48,700 nucleotides of DNA from Treponema sp. (GTDB lineage Bacteria; Spirochaetota; Spirochaetia; Treponematales; Breznakiellaceae), in NCBI GenBank assembly GCA_031266775.1, contig JAISAQ010000100.1, positions 1 through 48,700 on the forward strand. The letters run 5' to 3'. A program made the position numbers and the translations under genes. The notes beneath the pieces were generated by a model. The model searched no databases. It was not told the DNA's origin and saw only the letters and a program-made list of their open reading frames with translations. Every line of letters begins with the position of its first letter. Within the stretch, counting starts at the first letter, position 1. This document shows, piece by piece, positions 41,885 to 48,700 of the stretch.

Positions 41885-43714
41885 TCAGCCGTTTACGCGC
41901 GGCGTCTTGCCGTATCTTAAAATTAAATCGTCGGCATGGGCAAGAGCCGCCTTGCCGGAATCCCCGGCAAGCATGCGGGCTATTTCCCGGCGCCTTTCCC
42001 CGGCGTCAAGAACGCTCACCACCGTACTGGTCCTGCCGCCTGAGGTCTTCTTTTCTACTTTAATGTGATTGCCGGCGCGGACGGCTATGCTTGCCAGGTG
42101 GGTAACGCAGAATATCTGTTTGCGGGCGCCTATGCGGGCAAGATATTCCCCCACTTCAAGGGCCACTTCTCCCCCTATGCCCGTGTCTATTTCGTCAAAA
42201 ACCAGCGTTTCCGCCGCTCCCCCTCCCGCCTGTACCGTGCCCGGCGCCTGGGCGGAATCGGATTCGGAAAATACGGTCTTTATGGCAAGCATTACCCGTG
42301 AAAGCTCCCCGCCCGACGCTATACGGGCAAGATCCCTGAGGGGTTCGCCGGTATTGGCGGAAATGAGGAATTCTACGTCTTCGGCCCCCCAGGGACCGCA
42401 GAGGAGGCTGCCTGTTTTTTCCGCCGGAGAAGCCCTTTCGCCGTCCCTGGTTCCGCCTGAAACCCTGGTTCCGTCCGGATCTCTGGCTCTTGGGATCACC
42501 GCGGCCTCAAAACGGGCGCGGGGCATTCCAAGGCGGACCAGTATCTCCGTAATGCGTTTTCCAAGATTTCCCGACGCGGCCCTTCTTTTGGCGCCCAGAG
42601 AGGCGGCGCGGCGGATCAGGTCTTTTTCGAGGGCGCTTATTTCGGCTCTGAGCCTGTCCCGGTTTTCCCCGGCCCCCGAAAGCGCCTCTATTTCCGCCCC
42701 GGCGCGGGCCCGGTAGGCCAGAATCGCCTCTTCGGCGCTTCCCCCTTCCCCGGCCGTTCCTTCCCCGTACTTCTTTTTCAGCCTGAAAAGCAGGGCAAGG
42801 CGCTCTTCCACTTCTTCAAGGCGGCCCGGATCGAAGGCAAGGCCGTCACGGTAGGAACGGAATTCGGCCGAAACATCCTCCGCCTCGTAGTACAGGTCCT
42901 CCAGCCTTTTTTGCAGAACCGCAAGTCCGCCGTCAATGGCGGCGGCGGCGTCAAGCCCGGTCTTTGCGCGCCTTGCAAGGCTTAACACCGAAAACTCCCC
43001 GTCAAACAGGGCGTCCGCGGCATGCTGCGCCTGCGAGGCGAGTTTTTCAAAGTCGGCAAGACGCCGTGATTCGGCTTCCAGTTCCCGGCTTTCACCCGCT
43101 CTGAGAGAGGCGGCGTCTATTTCCCGCACCGCGTAAGAGAGGAGTTCAAGGCGGTTTTCCCTGTCCCGCTCCGAGCTCAGGGAAAGTTCCAGGGTCTTTT
43201 TTTTGTCGGCAAGTTCGGTAAAAACCCGGTTGAAGGCGGCCGTTTCATCCTCAAGGCCCGCGAAACGGTCCAGATAGCGGCGGTGGCTTTCCTTGCGGAG
43301 AAGCGATTCATGGTTATGCTGGCCGTGAATGTCAAAAAGGAGGCCCATGAATTCCTCCAGATCGCCCCGGGTAACCGGTATGTTTTGTATGTATATCGAT
43401 CCGCGCCCGGAAGACTTGAGGCTGCGCCTGACGACAATTGTCCCGTCCTCAGGCCCTATTTCCCTTTCGGAAAGCCACGCAAGGGCGTCACGTGAATCAT
43501 CCTGTATTGATATGACAGCCGAGACATTCGCCTCTTCCGCGCCGGTCCTTATCACATCGGCGTCCGCCTTTGAACCCAGAAGAAAACTTAAAGATCCTAC
43601 GATAATCGATTTTCCCGCCCCGGTTTCGCCTGTAAGCACATTGAAGCCGCCGCCAAAGAGAAGGCTGATGTTTTCGATAAGGGCATAGTTCCGTATGTCC
43701 AGTTCCTCAAGCAT
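41885..43714 (-). CDS. recN: DNA repair protein RecN
   Basis: 609 residues from ATG 43714, which overlaps the end of nadK by eight bases; a longer frame through nadK is not coding. SMC-like ATPase: Walker A GETGAGKS (about 29-36) after the family start MLEELDIRNYALIENIS, the FDIHGQHNHESLL block, long coiled-coil helices in the middle, then signature RIASGGELSRVMLAIK, Walker B TLVFDEIDTGIGGEVA and CVTHLASIA. RecN acts early in double-strand break repair with RecA. Note the region between the coiled coil and the signature has a Gly/Arg/Ser-rich insert (GTRVSGGTRDGERASPAEK). Confidence 0.96.
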   Translation of the reverse strand: MLEELDIRNYALIENISLLFGGGFNVLTGETGAGKSIIVGSLSFLLGSKADADVIRTGAEEANVSAVISIQDDSRDALAWLSEREIGPEDGTIVVRRSLKSSGRGSIYIQNIPVTRGDLEEFMGLLFDIHGQHNHESLLRKESHRRYLDRFAGLEDETAAFNRVFTELADKKKTLELSLSSERDRENRLELLSYAVREIDAASLRAGESRELEAESRRLADFEKLASQAQHAADALFDGEFSVLSLARRAKTGLDAAAAIDGGLAVLQKRLEDLYYEAEDVSAEFRSYRDGLAFDPGRLEEVEERLALLFRLKKKYGEGTAGEGGSAEEAILAYRARAGAEIEALSGAGENRDRLRAEISALEKDLIRRAASLGAKRRAASGNLGKRITEILVRLGMPRARFEAAVIPRARDPDGTRVSGGTRDGERASPAEKTGSLLCGPWGAEDVEFLISANTGEPLRDLARIASGGELSRVMLAIKTVFSESDSAQAPGTVQAGGGAAETLVFDEIDTGIGGEVALEVGEYLARIGARKQIFCVTHLASIAVRAGNHIKVEKKTSGGRTSTVVSVLDAGERRREIARMLAGDSGKAALAHADDLILRYGKTPRVNG

Positions 43715-44651
43715 GAACGCCCTCCTCCGCGGCGTCCACGGAATCCGGGCGGGCCGGGACAGCCGGCCACGACAGCTTGTTTCGCAGGGCCCCGTAAAAA
43801 GCCTTCCGGTCGGATCCGACAAGCAGCGCCTTGAAAGACGCCGCCCGCATGACAATCCGGTCCTCCGGTTCAAGGACCCAGGTTTCCTGCCCGTCAACGG
43901 TAAGCAGCACCCCGCTGCGCTGTTCTTTTTCGACTTCTACGGCGACCCCTTCCCCGGGGGGAAAGATGATGGGCCTGTTTGAAAGGGTAAAGGGGCAGAT
44001 GGGATTTACGATGATCCCTTCTATTTCGGGATCGAGGATGGGCCCGCCCGCGGCCATGGAATAGGCGGTTGAACCGGTGGGGGTTGCCACGATAAGGCCG
44101 TCGGAGCGGTACTGCGCCAGGCGGGTAAATCCGCGGGAAGAAAGGACGGGCGAAAGGAGCGTGAGCCGTATGAGGCGCGCGATGCCGGAAGCCGAAATAA
44201 CCGCGTCGTTAAGGCAGCAGCTTTTCCACACTTCCCTTTCCCGCCGTTCAACCCGCACTTCCAGCATGAGCCGCCGCGAAACCGCGGCCGCGCCTGACAT
44301 CCATTTATCCAGGACTTCCGTCCATTCCTCCCGGCGCACATCGGCGATAAAACCCAGCGTGCCAAGGTTTACCGGTATAATGGGAATGCCTCGCGGGGCC
44401 GCGGCCCTGGCGGTGTAAAGCACCGTACCGTCGCCGCCGAGGCTGAAGGCAAGGTCCCAGGGCCCCCCGTCATCAAAATCGATTTTCGGGGGCCCGCCGT
44501 TTTCACGAAGGCCCCGTTCAAAAAACCAGAACCGGGACGCCGCGCGCCGTTTTTTCAGTTCTTCTTCCATTTCCCCCGCCAGCTTTGAAGCCTCGGGTTT
44601 TGACTTGTTGACAAAGAGCAGCGTTCTGATCCGGGAATTTGTTTCGGACAT
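43707..44651 (-). CDS. nadK: NAD kinase
   Basis: 314 residues. Conserved blocks: SLGGDGTVLYTA (GGDG, 72-75), PVNLGTLGFIADV, CLNDAVISA, YRSDGLIVATPTGSTAYSMAAGGPIL and the phosphate-binding end. It phosphorylates NAD to NADP, with ATP or polyphosphate depending on the species. ATG 44651 has GGAGAGAGGG directly upstream. The C-terminal tail after about 290 is not conserved. It overlaps recN, a pairing seen in many bacteria. Confidence 0.96.
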   Translation of the reverse strand: MSETNSRIRTLLFVNKSKPEASKLAGEMEEELKKRRAASRFWFFERGLRENGGPPKIDFDDGGPWDLAFSLGGDGTVLYTARAAAPRGIPIIPVNLGTLGFIADVRREEWTEVLDKWMSGAAAVSRRLMLEVRVERREREVWKSCCLNDAVISASGIARLIRLTLLSPVLSSRGFTRLAQYRSDGLIVATPTGSTAYSMAAGGPILDPEIEGIIVNPICPFTLSNRPIIFPPGEGVAVEVEKEQRSGVLLTVDGQETWVLEPEDRIVMRAASFKALLVGSDRKAFYGALRNKLSWPAVPARPDSVDAAEEGVHA

Positions 44652-44660
44652 CCCTCTCTC

Positions 44661-45692
44661 CTACGGAAGGGTAAGGATCAATTTTGATACCCGTTCAACT
44701 TCCTGGGAGCGAAGGCGGGGATAAAGGGGAAAGAGTACGGTCCGCAGGGAAAGGGAATGGCTTTCAGGACACTTTTGAGCGTCCGCCGCGCCGGAGGCCG
44801 CGGGAGTATCCTCAAAGGCGCTTTCCACGGCAATCTCCTTTCTGCGGGCGTAGTTTTTTACATCCTTAAACCCTGTTTCCAGAACCAGAGGAAAAGCGTA
44901 GTTGTTGTACACGGTGTCGTCCCGGTGAATAAAACGCCGGTGCCGGGTCATCTGGCTTGACCGTGTATATATTCCGGCGATCTCGTTCCGTTTAAGCATG
45001 TTTTTCCCGGCTTCCCTGAACTGCACCAGCGCCATGGCGGCGTTCATGTCGGGAAGACAATATTCCCCCGGCAGTCCGGCGAAATTCCGTAAAAGGGCCC
45101 CGTCCCGCCTGTTCATGGCGTAGAGCAGCGCGCCGCCCCCCGCGGTCAGCATGTCTTTTTCCTCAAGCCCCAGAATGGTAAAGATCCCGTGAACTTTTTC
45201 CTTTCCTTCCCCTTCGGAAAAGCCGTAACTTTGGGATACATCCTCAATGACCGGAAGCCCCAGTTCCGCAAGGGCCGCGACATCCGGCACAAAACCGAGC
45301 GTATGGTGAAGGACTATACAGCAGGGAGAAACCCCCTCCGGCCCGGAAAGGGCCTTTGCGATGGTTTCCCTGTTCACCGAAGGCGACGAAGGGGCCACGT
45401 CGCAAAACACCGGCCGGAGCCGCAGATCCTCAATAACCTTGACATAGTAGCGGGGCGACAGGGCCGAAATGATCACAGCGCGGCCGTCCTCCGGGTTAAG
45501 AGCCCTGAGGGCCAGGTACAGGGCCGTCGCGGGGCTTCTTAAGGAAAGGCAGTAATCAAAATGAAGATATTCTTTTGCCGTCTGGACAAGAAGACGGGAC
45601 TGATCCCCCGGACCGACGCGGTCTTCCACCAGGGCGGTCAGCACCGCGTCCATCTCTTTCCGTCTGATGGTCGGAGAGTAGACTTCTATCAT
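44661..45692 (-). CDS. DegT/DnrJ/EryC1-type PLP aminotransferase family protein
   Basis: 343 residues, slightly shorter than usual sugar aminotransferases. The family layout is recognisable: RRKEMDAVLTALVEDRVGPG, SPATALYLALRAL, PVIEDVSQSYG (Asp151, the pyridine-nitrogen ligand) and EEKDMLTAGGGALL, where Lys179 aligns with the PLP lysine in the K-N-x-x-T-G-x-G-G pattern. The first GTGR-type loop is altered and the phosphate-binding SFHxxK context is degenerate (TILGLEEK). So the fold is likely, transaminase activity is plausible, and the substrate (usually a nucleotide-linked 3- or 4-ketosugar) is unknown. It lies between cheW and nadK with gaps below ten bases. Confidence 0.78.
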   Translation of the reverse strand: MIEVYSPTIRRKEMDAVLTALVEDRVGPGDQSRLLVQTAKEYLHFDYCLSLRSPATALYLALRALNPEDGRAVIISALSPRYYVKVIEDLRLRPVFCDVAPSSPSVNRETIAKALSGPEGVSPCCIVLHHTLGFVPDVAALAELGLPVIEDVSQSYGFSEGEGKEKVHGIFTILGLEEKDMLTAGGGALLYAMNRRDGALLRNFAGLPGEYCLPDMNAAMALVQFREAGKNMLKRNEIAGIYTRSSQMTRHRRFIHRDDTVYNNYAFPLVLETGFKDVKNYARRKEIAVESAFEDTPAASGAADAQKCPESHSLSLRTVLFPLYPRLRSQEVERVSKLILTLP

Positions 45693-45699
45693 ACCGCGC

Positions 45700-46170
45700 T
45701 TACCTTCTCAGGTCGGCAATTTTTTGCAGTTCTTTGGGGTTAAAGAGGTCCCGGATATCCAGAATGATAAGGTACCCCTGCTCCTGGCGCACAACTCCCT
45801 GAATATACTCCGCCCCTATGCCGCTGAGCATCTGCGGCGGCGGCTGTATATCCTCTTTTTCTACGGTTACCACCCGGGAAACCCGGTCAATGATGACCCC
45901 GAGTTTCATCCCGTCTATATCAATGATAATAAAACCCGACAACAGTTCGTCTTCTTCGGAATTAACGGCTTTTTTTAGATGAAAACGCTTGTGCAGGTTG
46001 ATGATCGGTATGATTTCGCTGCGCAGGTTGAAAATTCCTTCCACATAGACAGGGGCGTTCGGAATGGACCTGATCTCCTGAACACGGACTATTTCCTTTA
46101 CGTCCATTATATTGACACCGTACAACTCTTCGCCAAGCTGAAAAGTAACCAACTGGTTTTGATCGGACAT
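45700..46170 (-). CDS. cheW: chemotaxis coupling protein CheW
   Basis: 156 residues, full-length CheW. Blocks: LVTFQLGEELYGVNIMDVKE, IPNAPVYVEGIFNLRSEIIP, INLHKRFHL, MKLGVIIDRVSRVVTV, and YIQGVVRQEQGYLIILDI. CheW links chemoreceptors to the CheA kinase in the signalling arrays. Spirochaetes carry several cheW copies; this one is apart from cheA. ATG 46170 has GAGAGGGG five bases upstream. First gene of the run to trkH. Confidence 0.96.
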   Translation of the reverse strand: MSDQNQLVTFQLGEELYGVNIMDVKEIVRVQEIRSIPNAPVYVEGIFNLRSEIIPIINLHKRFHLKKAVNSEEDELLSGFIIIDIDGMKLGVIIDRVSRVVTVEKEDIQPPPQMLSGIGAEYIQGVVRQEQGYLIILDIRDLFNPKELQKIADLRR

Positions 46171-46218
46171 AACAACCCCTCTCCCGTGCCTTTAATCGGG
46201 CAAAACATCCATTTTTAT

Positions 46219-46247
46219 AGTATACTATCAAAATTTCCCTTCATCAA
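46219..46247 (-). promoter_or_regulatory. promoter of the cheW operon
   Basis: Minus strand TTGATG (46247-46242), 17 bases, TATACT (46224-46219). Predicted start near 46212, about 42 bases before the ATG. It has the sigma-70 pattern; a sigma-28 box is not seen. Confidence 0.65.
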
Positions 46248-46544
46248 GAGGCCGCATCAGGTACAACCGGACCACGAGGGAACGCGCCGTCCCGGGACCG
46301 CGTCCGCCAAAGCGGAAAACCGCAGGGTACGCCGCGGGGATTTCCCGCCGCTATGGCTCCTGAATCCTCCGCATAAGATATTTTTATAAAATCGTATAAA
46401 AAATATACTATTTTACGATATTCGTCTAGTAATTATTTTATTTAGATGATATTGTCTATTTTGTTACGCCTTCAAACGGCGGACGGCGCGAAATGAATTG
46501 ACGAATTTTTTCGCGTAAAAGACAAATTTGTGAAGGAGATTACA
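46248..46544. other. divergent intergenic region with palindromes and AT-rich tract, no gene seen
   Basis: About 300 bases between the cheW promoter and the phosphatase. The GC-rich left half holds the palindrome GTCCCGGGAC (46289-46298), CCGC-CAAA-GCGG-AAAA-CCGC (46304-46323, alternative hairpins) and GCGGG-GATTT-CCCGC (46334-46348). The AT-rich right half (46381-46460) holds ATCGTA and TACGAT (46391-46396, 46414-46419). I found no supported open frame. A promoter for the phosphatase must lie in the right half but I cannot place it. Confidence 0.5.
46487..46515 (+). promoter_or_regulatory. 5' untranslated hairpin before the phosphatase gene
   Basis: CGCGAAA (46487-46493) pairs with TTTCGCG (46509-46515), and AATT (46496-46499) with AATT (46504-46507), leaving loop GACG. 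The stem ends 30 bases before the ATG and 18 before the ribosome binding site. Function not known; it may mask or protect the leader. Confidence 0.5.
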
Positions 46545-47471
46545 ATGATGAAAAGAAAAGCGCCGCCGGGACTGCTTCCGGTGTTTTTGCTTCCGGCGCT
46601 TGCGTGTCTTTTGTTTTCAGGATGTGAAAACGCCGTATCCGGCCAGATGGCGGCGGGTTCCGCGTTTACCATGTCGGGCCTGTTCAATTTCAGGGACATG
46701 GGAGGATACGAGGCCGCGGAGGGCAGAATCATCCGTCATAACCTGATCTACCGTTCCGACGAACTGACAGGTCTTTCGGATCCGGACATACGAATTCTTG
46801 AATGGATGGGGATTAAAACCGTGGTTGATTTTCGAACGCCGTCCGAAAAGGCGTCGAACGGCCCGGACATACTGCCTAAAGGGGCAAGGCTCGTGGAAAT
46901 TCCCATTGCCGCGGGCGATTTAAACTACACCGCCGCCGCCATGAGAAATACCGAAAACAACACGGCGTACATGATTTCGCTGTATTCCAGAGCGGGCATA
47001 GGCCCCAACGACGCCCCGACAAACCTGGTTGAAAACTATTTGGCCGAATACGGACAATTTTTCCGGCTTCTTGCGGATCCGGCCAACCTTCCCCTTGTGT
47101 TTCACTGTTCCGCCGGAAAAGACAGGACCGGTTACGCGGCGGCCCTGTTTCTCTGGCTCCTCGGCGTGAACAGGGAGATCATCATGCAGGATTATCTTCT
47201 TTCCGCCGTCAATGTCGCCGACAAGTACGAGCCCATCGTAAAGGCGTTAAAGAACATCCCCATGTTCGCTGGCGGGGACATAGGGCCCCTGACCACGGTG
47301 AAAAGGGAATACCTGGAGGCGTCCGTCAACAGGATAGAGACCGGCTGGGATACGGTCGAAAACTACTTTACCAATAAAAAAAGCCCCTCGTATCCCTACG
47401 CCGTCATACAGGCAGGGCTCGCCCTTAACGCCAGGGAACTCGGCGCCCTGCGCTCCACCTACATAAAATAG
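46545..47471 (+). CDS. lipoprotein with tyrosine/serine phosphatase domain
   Basis: 308 residues from ATG 46545, with GAAGGAG six bases before. Signal peptide with lipobox LFSGC, lipidated Cys27. The mature domain has LFNFRDMGGYEAAEGRII, the family start, then GIKTVVDFRTPSE, and the catalytic loop HCSAGKDRTG with Cys188 and Arg194 (the CX5R motif). The remainder is helical. This matches bacterial atypical protein tyrosine/serine phosphatases (Y_phosphatase3 type) that act on phosphoproteins or phosphoinositides. Being exported and lipid-anchored, it would act outside the cytoplasmic membrane, so phosphoprotein substrates of its own cytoplasm are unlikely. It is followed 17 bases later by an outer-membrane-like gene. 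Confidence 0.9.
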   Translation: MMKRKAPPGLLPVFLLPALACLLFSGCENAVSGQMAAGSAFTMSGLFNFRDMGGYEAAEGRIIRHNLIYRSDELTGLSDPDIRILEWMGIKTVVDFRTPSEKASNGPDILPKGARLVEIPIAAGDLNYTAAAMRNTENNTAYMISLYSRAGIGPNDAPTNLVENYLAEYGQFFRLLADPANLPLVFHCSAGKDRTGYAAALFLWLLGVNREIIMQDYLLSAVNVADKYEPIVKALKNIPMFAGGDIGPLTTVKREYLEASVNRIETGWDTVENYFTNKKSPSYPYAVIQAGLALNARELGALRSTYIK

Positions 47472-47488
47472 CGCGGAAAGGAGACACA

Positions 47489-48586
47489 ATGAAAAAGACA
47501 CTGTTTATAAGCCTCGCGGCTTTCCTGCTGATTACCCGGTTCGTTCCGGCGGACACCGCTCAAACCCTGCCGCAGGGGATGGGCCGCATGTATGTCGCGC
47601 CCACGTTTTTCTTTGTTCCCGGCCATTACGACAACGACATGATCTACAACTCGTACGGGCCCGGAGAAGGCCGTACCATCGGGGGAAATCTTGGCCTTGC
47701 CGCTGAATACGGCATTCTGGACTGGTGGACCATCGCCTTCCGCTGGGCGCCCGGCTGGAATTTCGCCTCGAAAATCGATCTGAATAACACCTCGTCAAGC
47801 GGCGGCCATACCTACGCGGACGGAAACGAATACAGCGCCAACGGCGTCGCCGACATACAGATGGGATTCCGTTTCCTTCTTGTAGGCGAAAATGCGCCGG
47901 TCAAAAGCAGCGCTGTCCGCGTATCGGCCGCGCCGGGTTTTAAAATTCCCCTTTCCGGTCCCGATTTCAAATCGGAATACGCCCGGTTCAACAAAAACAT
48001 CAGGGACTATTTTGTGGCTTACGGAGTATACGACCAGATTCCCGGCGGAACCGTCCCCATCCCCCGGTACGGCAGATATTTCATGGCGAATCTTGACAAG
48101 CATGTATGGAGTTTTTCCTTTAGATTTAACGCGGACTATGTGTTCAGCGAAAACTTCTACCTTGGTTTTTATACGGAGTTTGAAAAGTACATCTCGAGCC
48201 TCGATGCAAACGCATACAGCTTCGAGTGGGCGGGGTCTCCGGATGGCGCGCGGGTGGATTTTGGCTACAAACTTGCCTTTGAGCTGGAGCCGGTTTATGT
48301 CAAAAAGTCCGGGCGGAACATATTTACGCTGGGCCTTCCCCTTACCGTCACCACCATGCCTCCTGTTATCGCGACGTATGAAAACAGGCGGATAACATTT
48401 CTGGAGCGCCAGTTCCTTTTCGGAATAATGCCCCGGGTAAGTTACATGACCTACTTGGGCCCGCTTCCTGTAGAACTGGAACTGAACTACAACCTGCCGG
48501 TAATGGGAAGAAACTACGCCGCGCAGAATTCAGTTACGCTGCTCTTTAAGATGTACTTCGGGATTCCGGGGGCAATGAAAAAATAA
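47489..48586 (+). CDS. probable outer-membrane beta-barrel protein
   Basis: 365 residues. Signal peptide at residues 1-22 (KKTLFISLAAFLLITRF, ending PADTA). The mature part is made of alternating hydrophobic and polar strands with frequent aromatic residues at strand ends, such as WWTIAFRWAPGWNF, YFMANLDKHVWSFSFRFNAD and NFYLGFYTEFEKY, and ends TLLFKMYFGIPGAMKK. Many Tyr/Phe/Gly and an absence of Cys point to a transmembrane barrel. No motif names its family; comparable treponemal families exist, but I do not assign it. GGAAAGGAG lies five bases before the ATG. It ends four bases before the 3' end of 5S rRNA on the other strand. Confidence 0.75.
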   Translation: MKKTLFISLAAFLLITRFVPADTAQTLPQGMGRMYVAPTFFFVPGHYDNDMIYNSYGPGEGRTIGGNLGLAAEYGILDWWTIAFRWAPGWNFASKIDLNNTSSSGGHTYADGNEYSANGVADIQMGFRFLLVGENAPVKSSAVRVSAAPGFKIPLSGPDFKSEYARFNKNIRDYFVAYGVYDQIPGGTVPIPRYGRYFMANLDKHVWSFSFRFNADYVFSENFYLGFYTEFEKYISSLDANAYSFEWAGSPDGARVDFGYKLAFELEPVYVKKSGRNIFTLGLPLTVTTMPPVIATYENRRITFLERQFLFGIMPRVSYMTYLGPLPVELELNYNLPVMGRNYAAQNSVTLLFKMYFGIPGAMKK

Positions 48587-48590
48587 AAAA

Positions 48591-48700
48591 GCCCGGCGAC
48601 TTCCTGCTTTCCCGCCCCTCCGGGGGGCAGTATCATCGGCGTTAGAGGGCTTGACTTCCGTGTTCGGAATGGGAACGGGTATGGCACCTCCACCATAATC
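48591..48700 (-). rRNA. rrf: 5S ribosomal RNA, 5' end cut by window edge
   Basis: The minus strand carries the conserved 5S core: CATACCCGTTCCCATTCC, GAACACGGAAGTCAAGC and the helix near GATGATACTGCC. The 3' strand of helix I is GTCGCCGGGC at 48591-48600, followed by a T run (TTTTTTATTTTTT on the minus strand) that lies inside the end of the beta-barrel gene. About 10 bases at the 5' end lie outside the window. 23S rRNA, if in the usual order, would be to the right. Confidence 0.95.

Noticed and set aside
1-48700. CRISPR array, tRNA genes, prophage, integron
   Set aside because: No regularly spaced repeats, no tRNA-like cloverleaf and no phage or integrase genes were noticed on reading both strands.

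Overview
The window reads as a chromosomal segment of a treponeme-like spirochaete, of moderately high G+C by eye. The basis is several lineage-typical architectures: a cytidylate kinase fused in frame to ribosomal protein S1, an about 890-residue GreA with a huge helical N-terminal part, a divergent PRPP synthetase, and many envelope TPR and HEAT proteins. Genes are dense, mostly on the minus strand, and often joined by ATGA or TAATG start/stop overlaps. I see no tRNA, CRISPR array, prophage or complete insertion sequence. The left edge carries the tail of a probable IS5-type transposase, and the right edge carries most of a 5S rRNA gene on the minus strand.

Layout. (1) 175-9762, minus: a strong promoter drives recA, folK, scpA, scpB, an RluB/RsuA-type pseudouridine synthase, cmk-rpsA, a GAF/sigma-54 activator, a membrane-anchored TPR protein and an envelope protein. 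The genes cover recombination, folate, chromosome condensation and translation. (2) 9943-11052, plus: PRPP synthetase. (3) 11093-15530, minus: rpe, then three envelope/TPR proteins of unknown role, then dtd. (4) 15560-20874, plus: a TPR protein and the giant GreA, then a von Willebrand A membrane protein. The rpe and TPR promoters are back to back with overlapping -35 boxes, and rpe appears to be leaderless. (5) 20858-35620, minus: a classical rimP-nusA-infB-rbfA-truB-ribF-rpsO-pnp operon that continues into dut, two LptF/LptG-type permeases, tgt and a HEAT-repeat protein. Its leader holds an intrinsic terminator just after the promoter, so it looks attenuated. (6) 35641-46247, minus: cheW, a DegT-family PLP enzyme, nadK, recN, an unknown helical protein, a heterodimeric ABC exporter pair and trkH. 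(7) 46545-48586, plus: a lipoprotein tyrosine-phosphatase-like protein and a probable outer-membrane beta-barrel protein, converging on 5S rRNA.

The most interesting items are RecA with a 136-residue Pro/Ala-rich tail ending in an AT-hook-like motif, the cmk-rpsA fusion with a well-formed internal ribosome binding site at the S1 start, the nusA-operon leader terminator together with a zinc ribbon on NusA itself, the leaderless rpe promoter nested with a divergent promoter, RibF without a recognisable riboflavin kinase motif, and a GAFTNA variant in the sigma-54 activator. All functional statements come from reading motifs; no database search was run.
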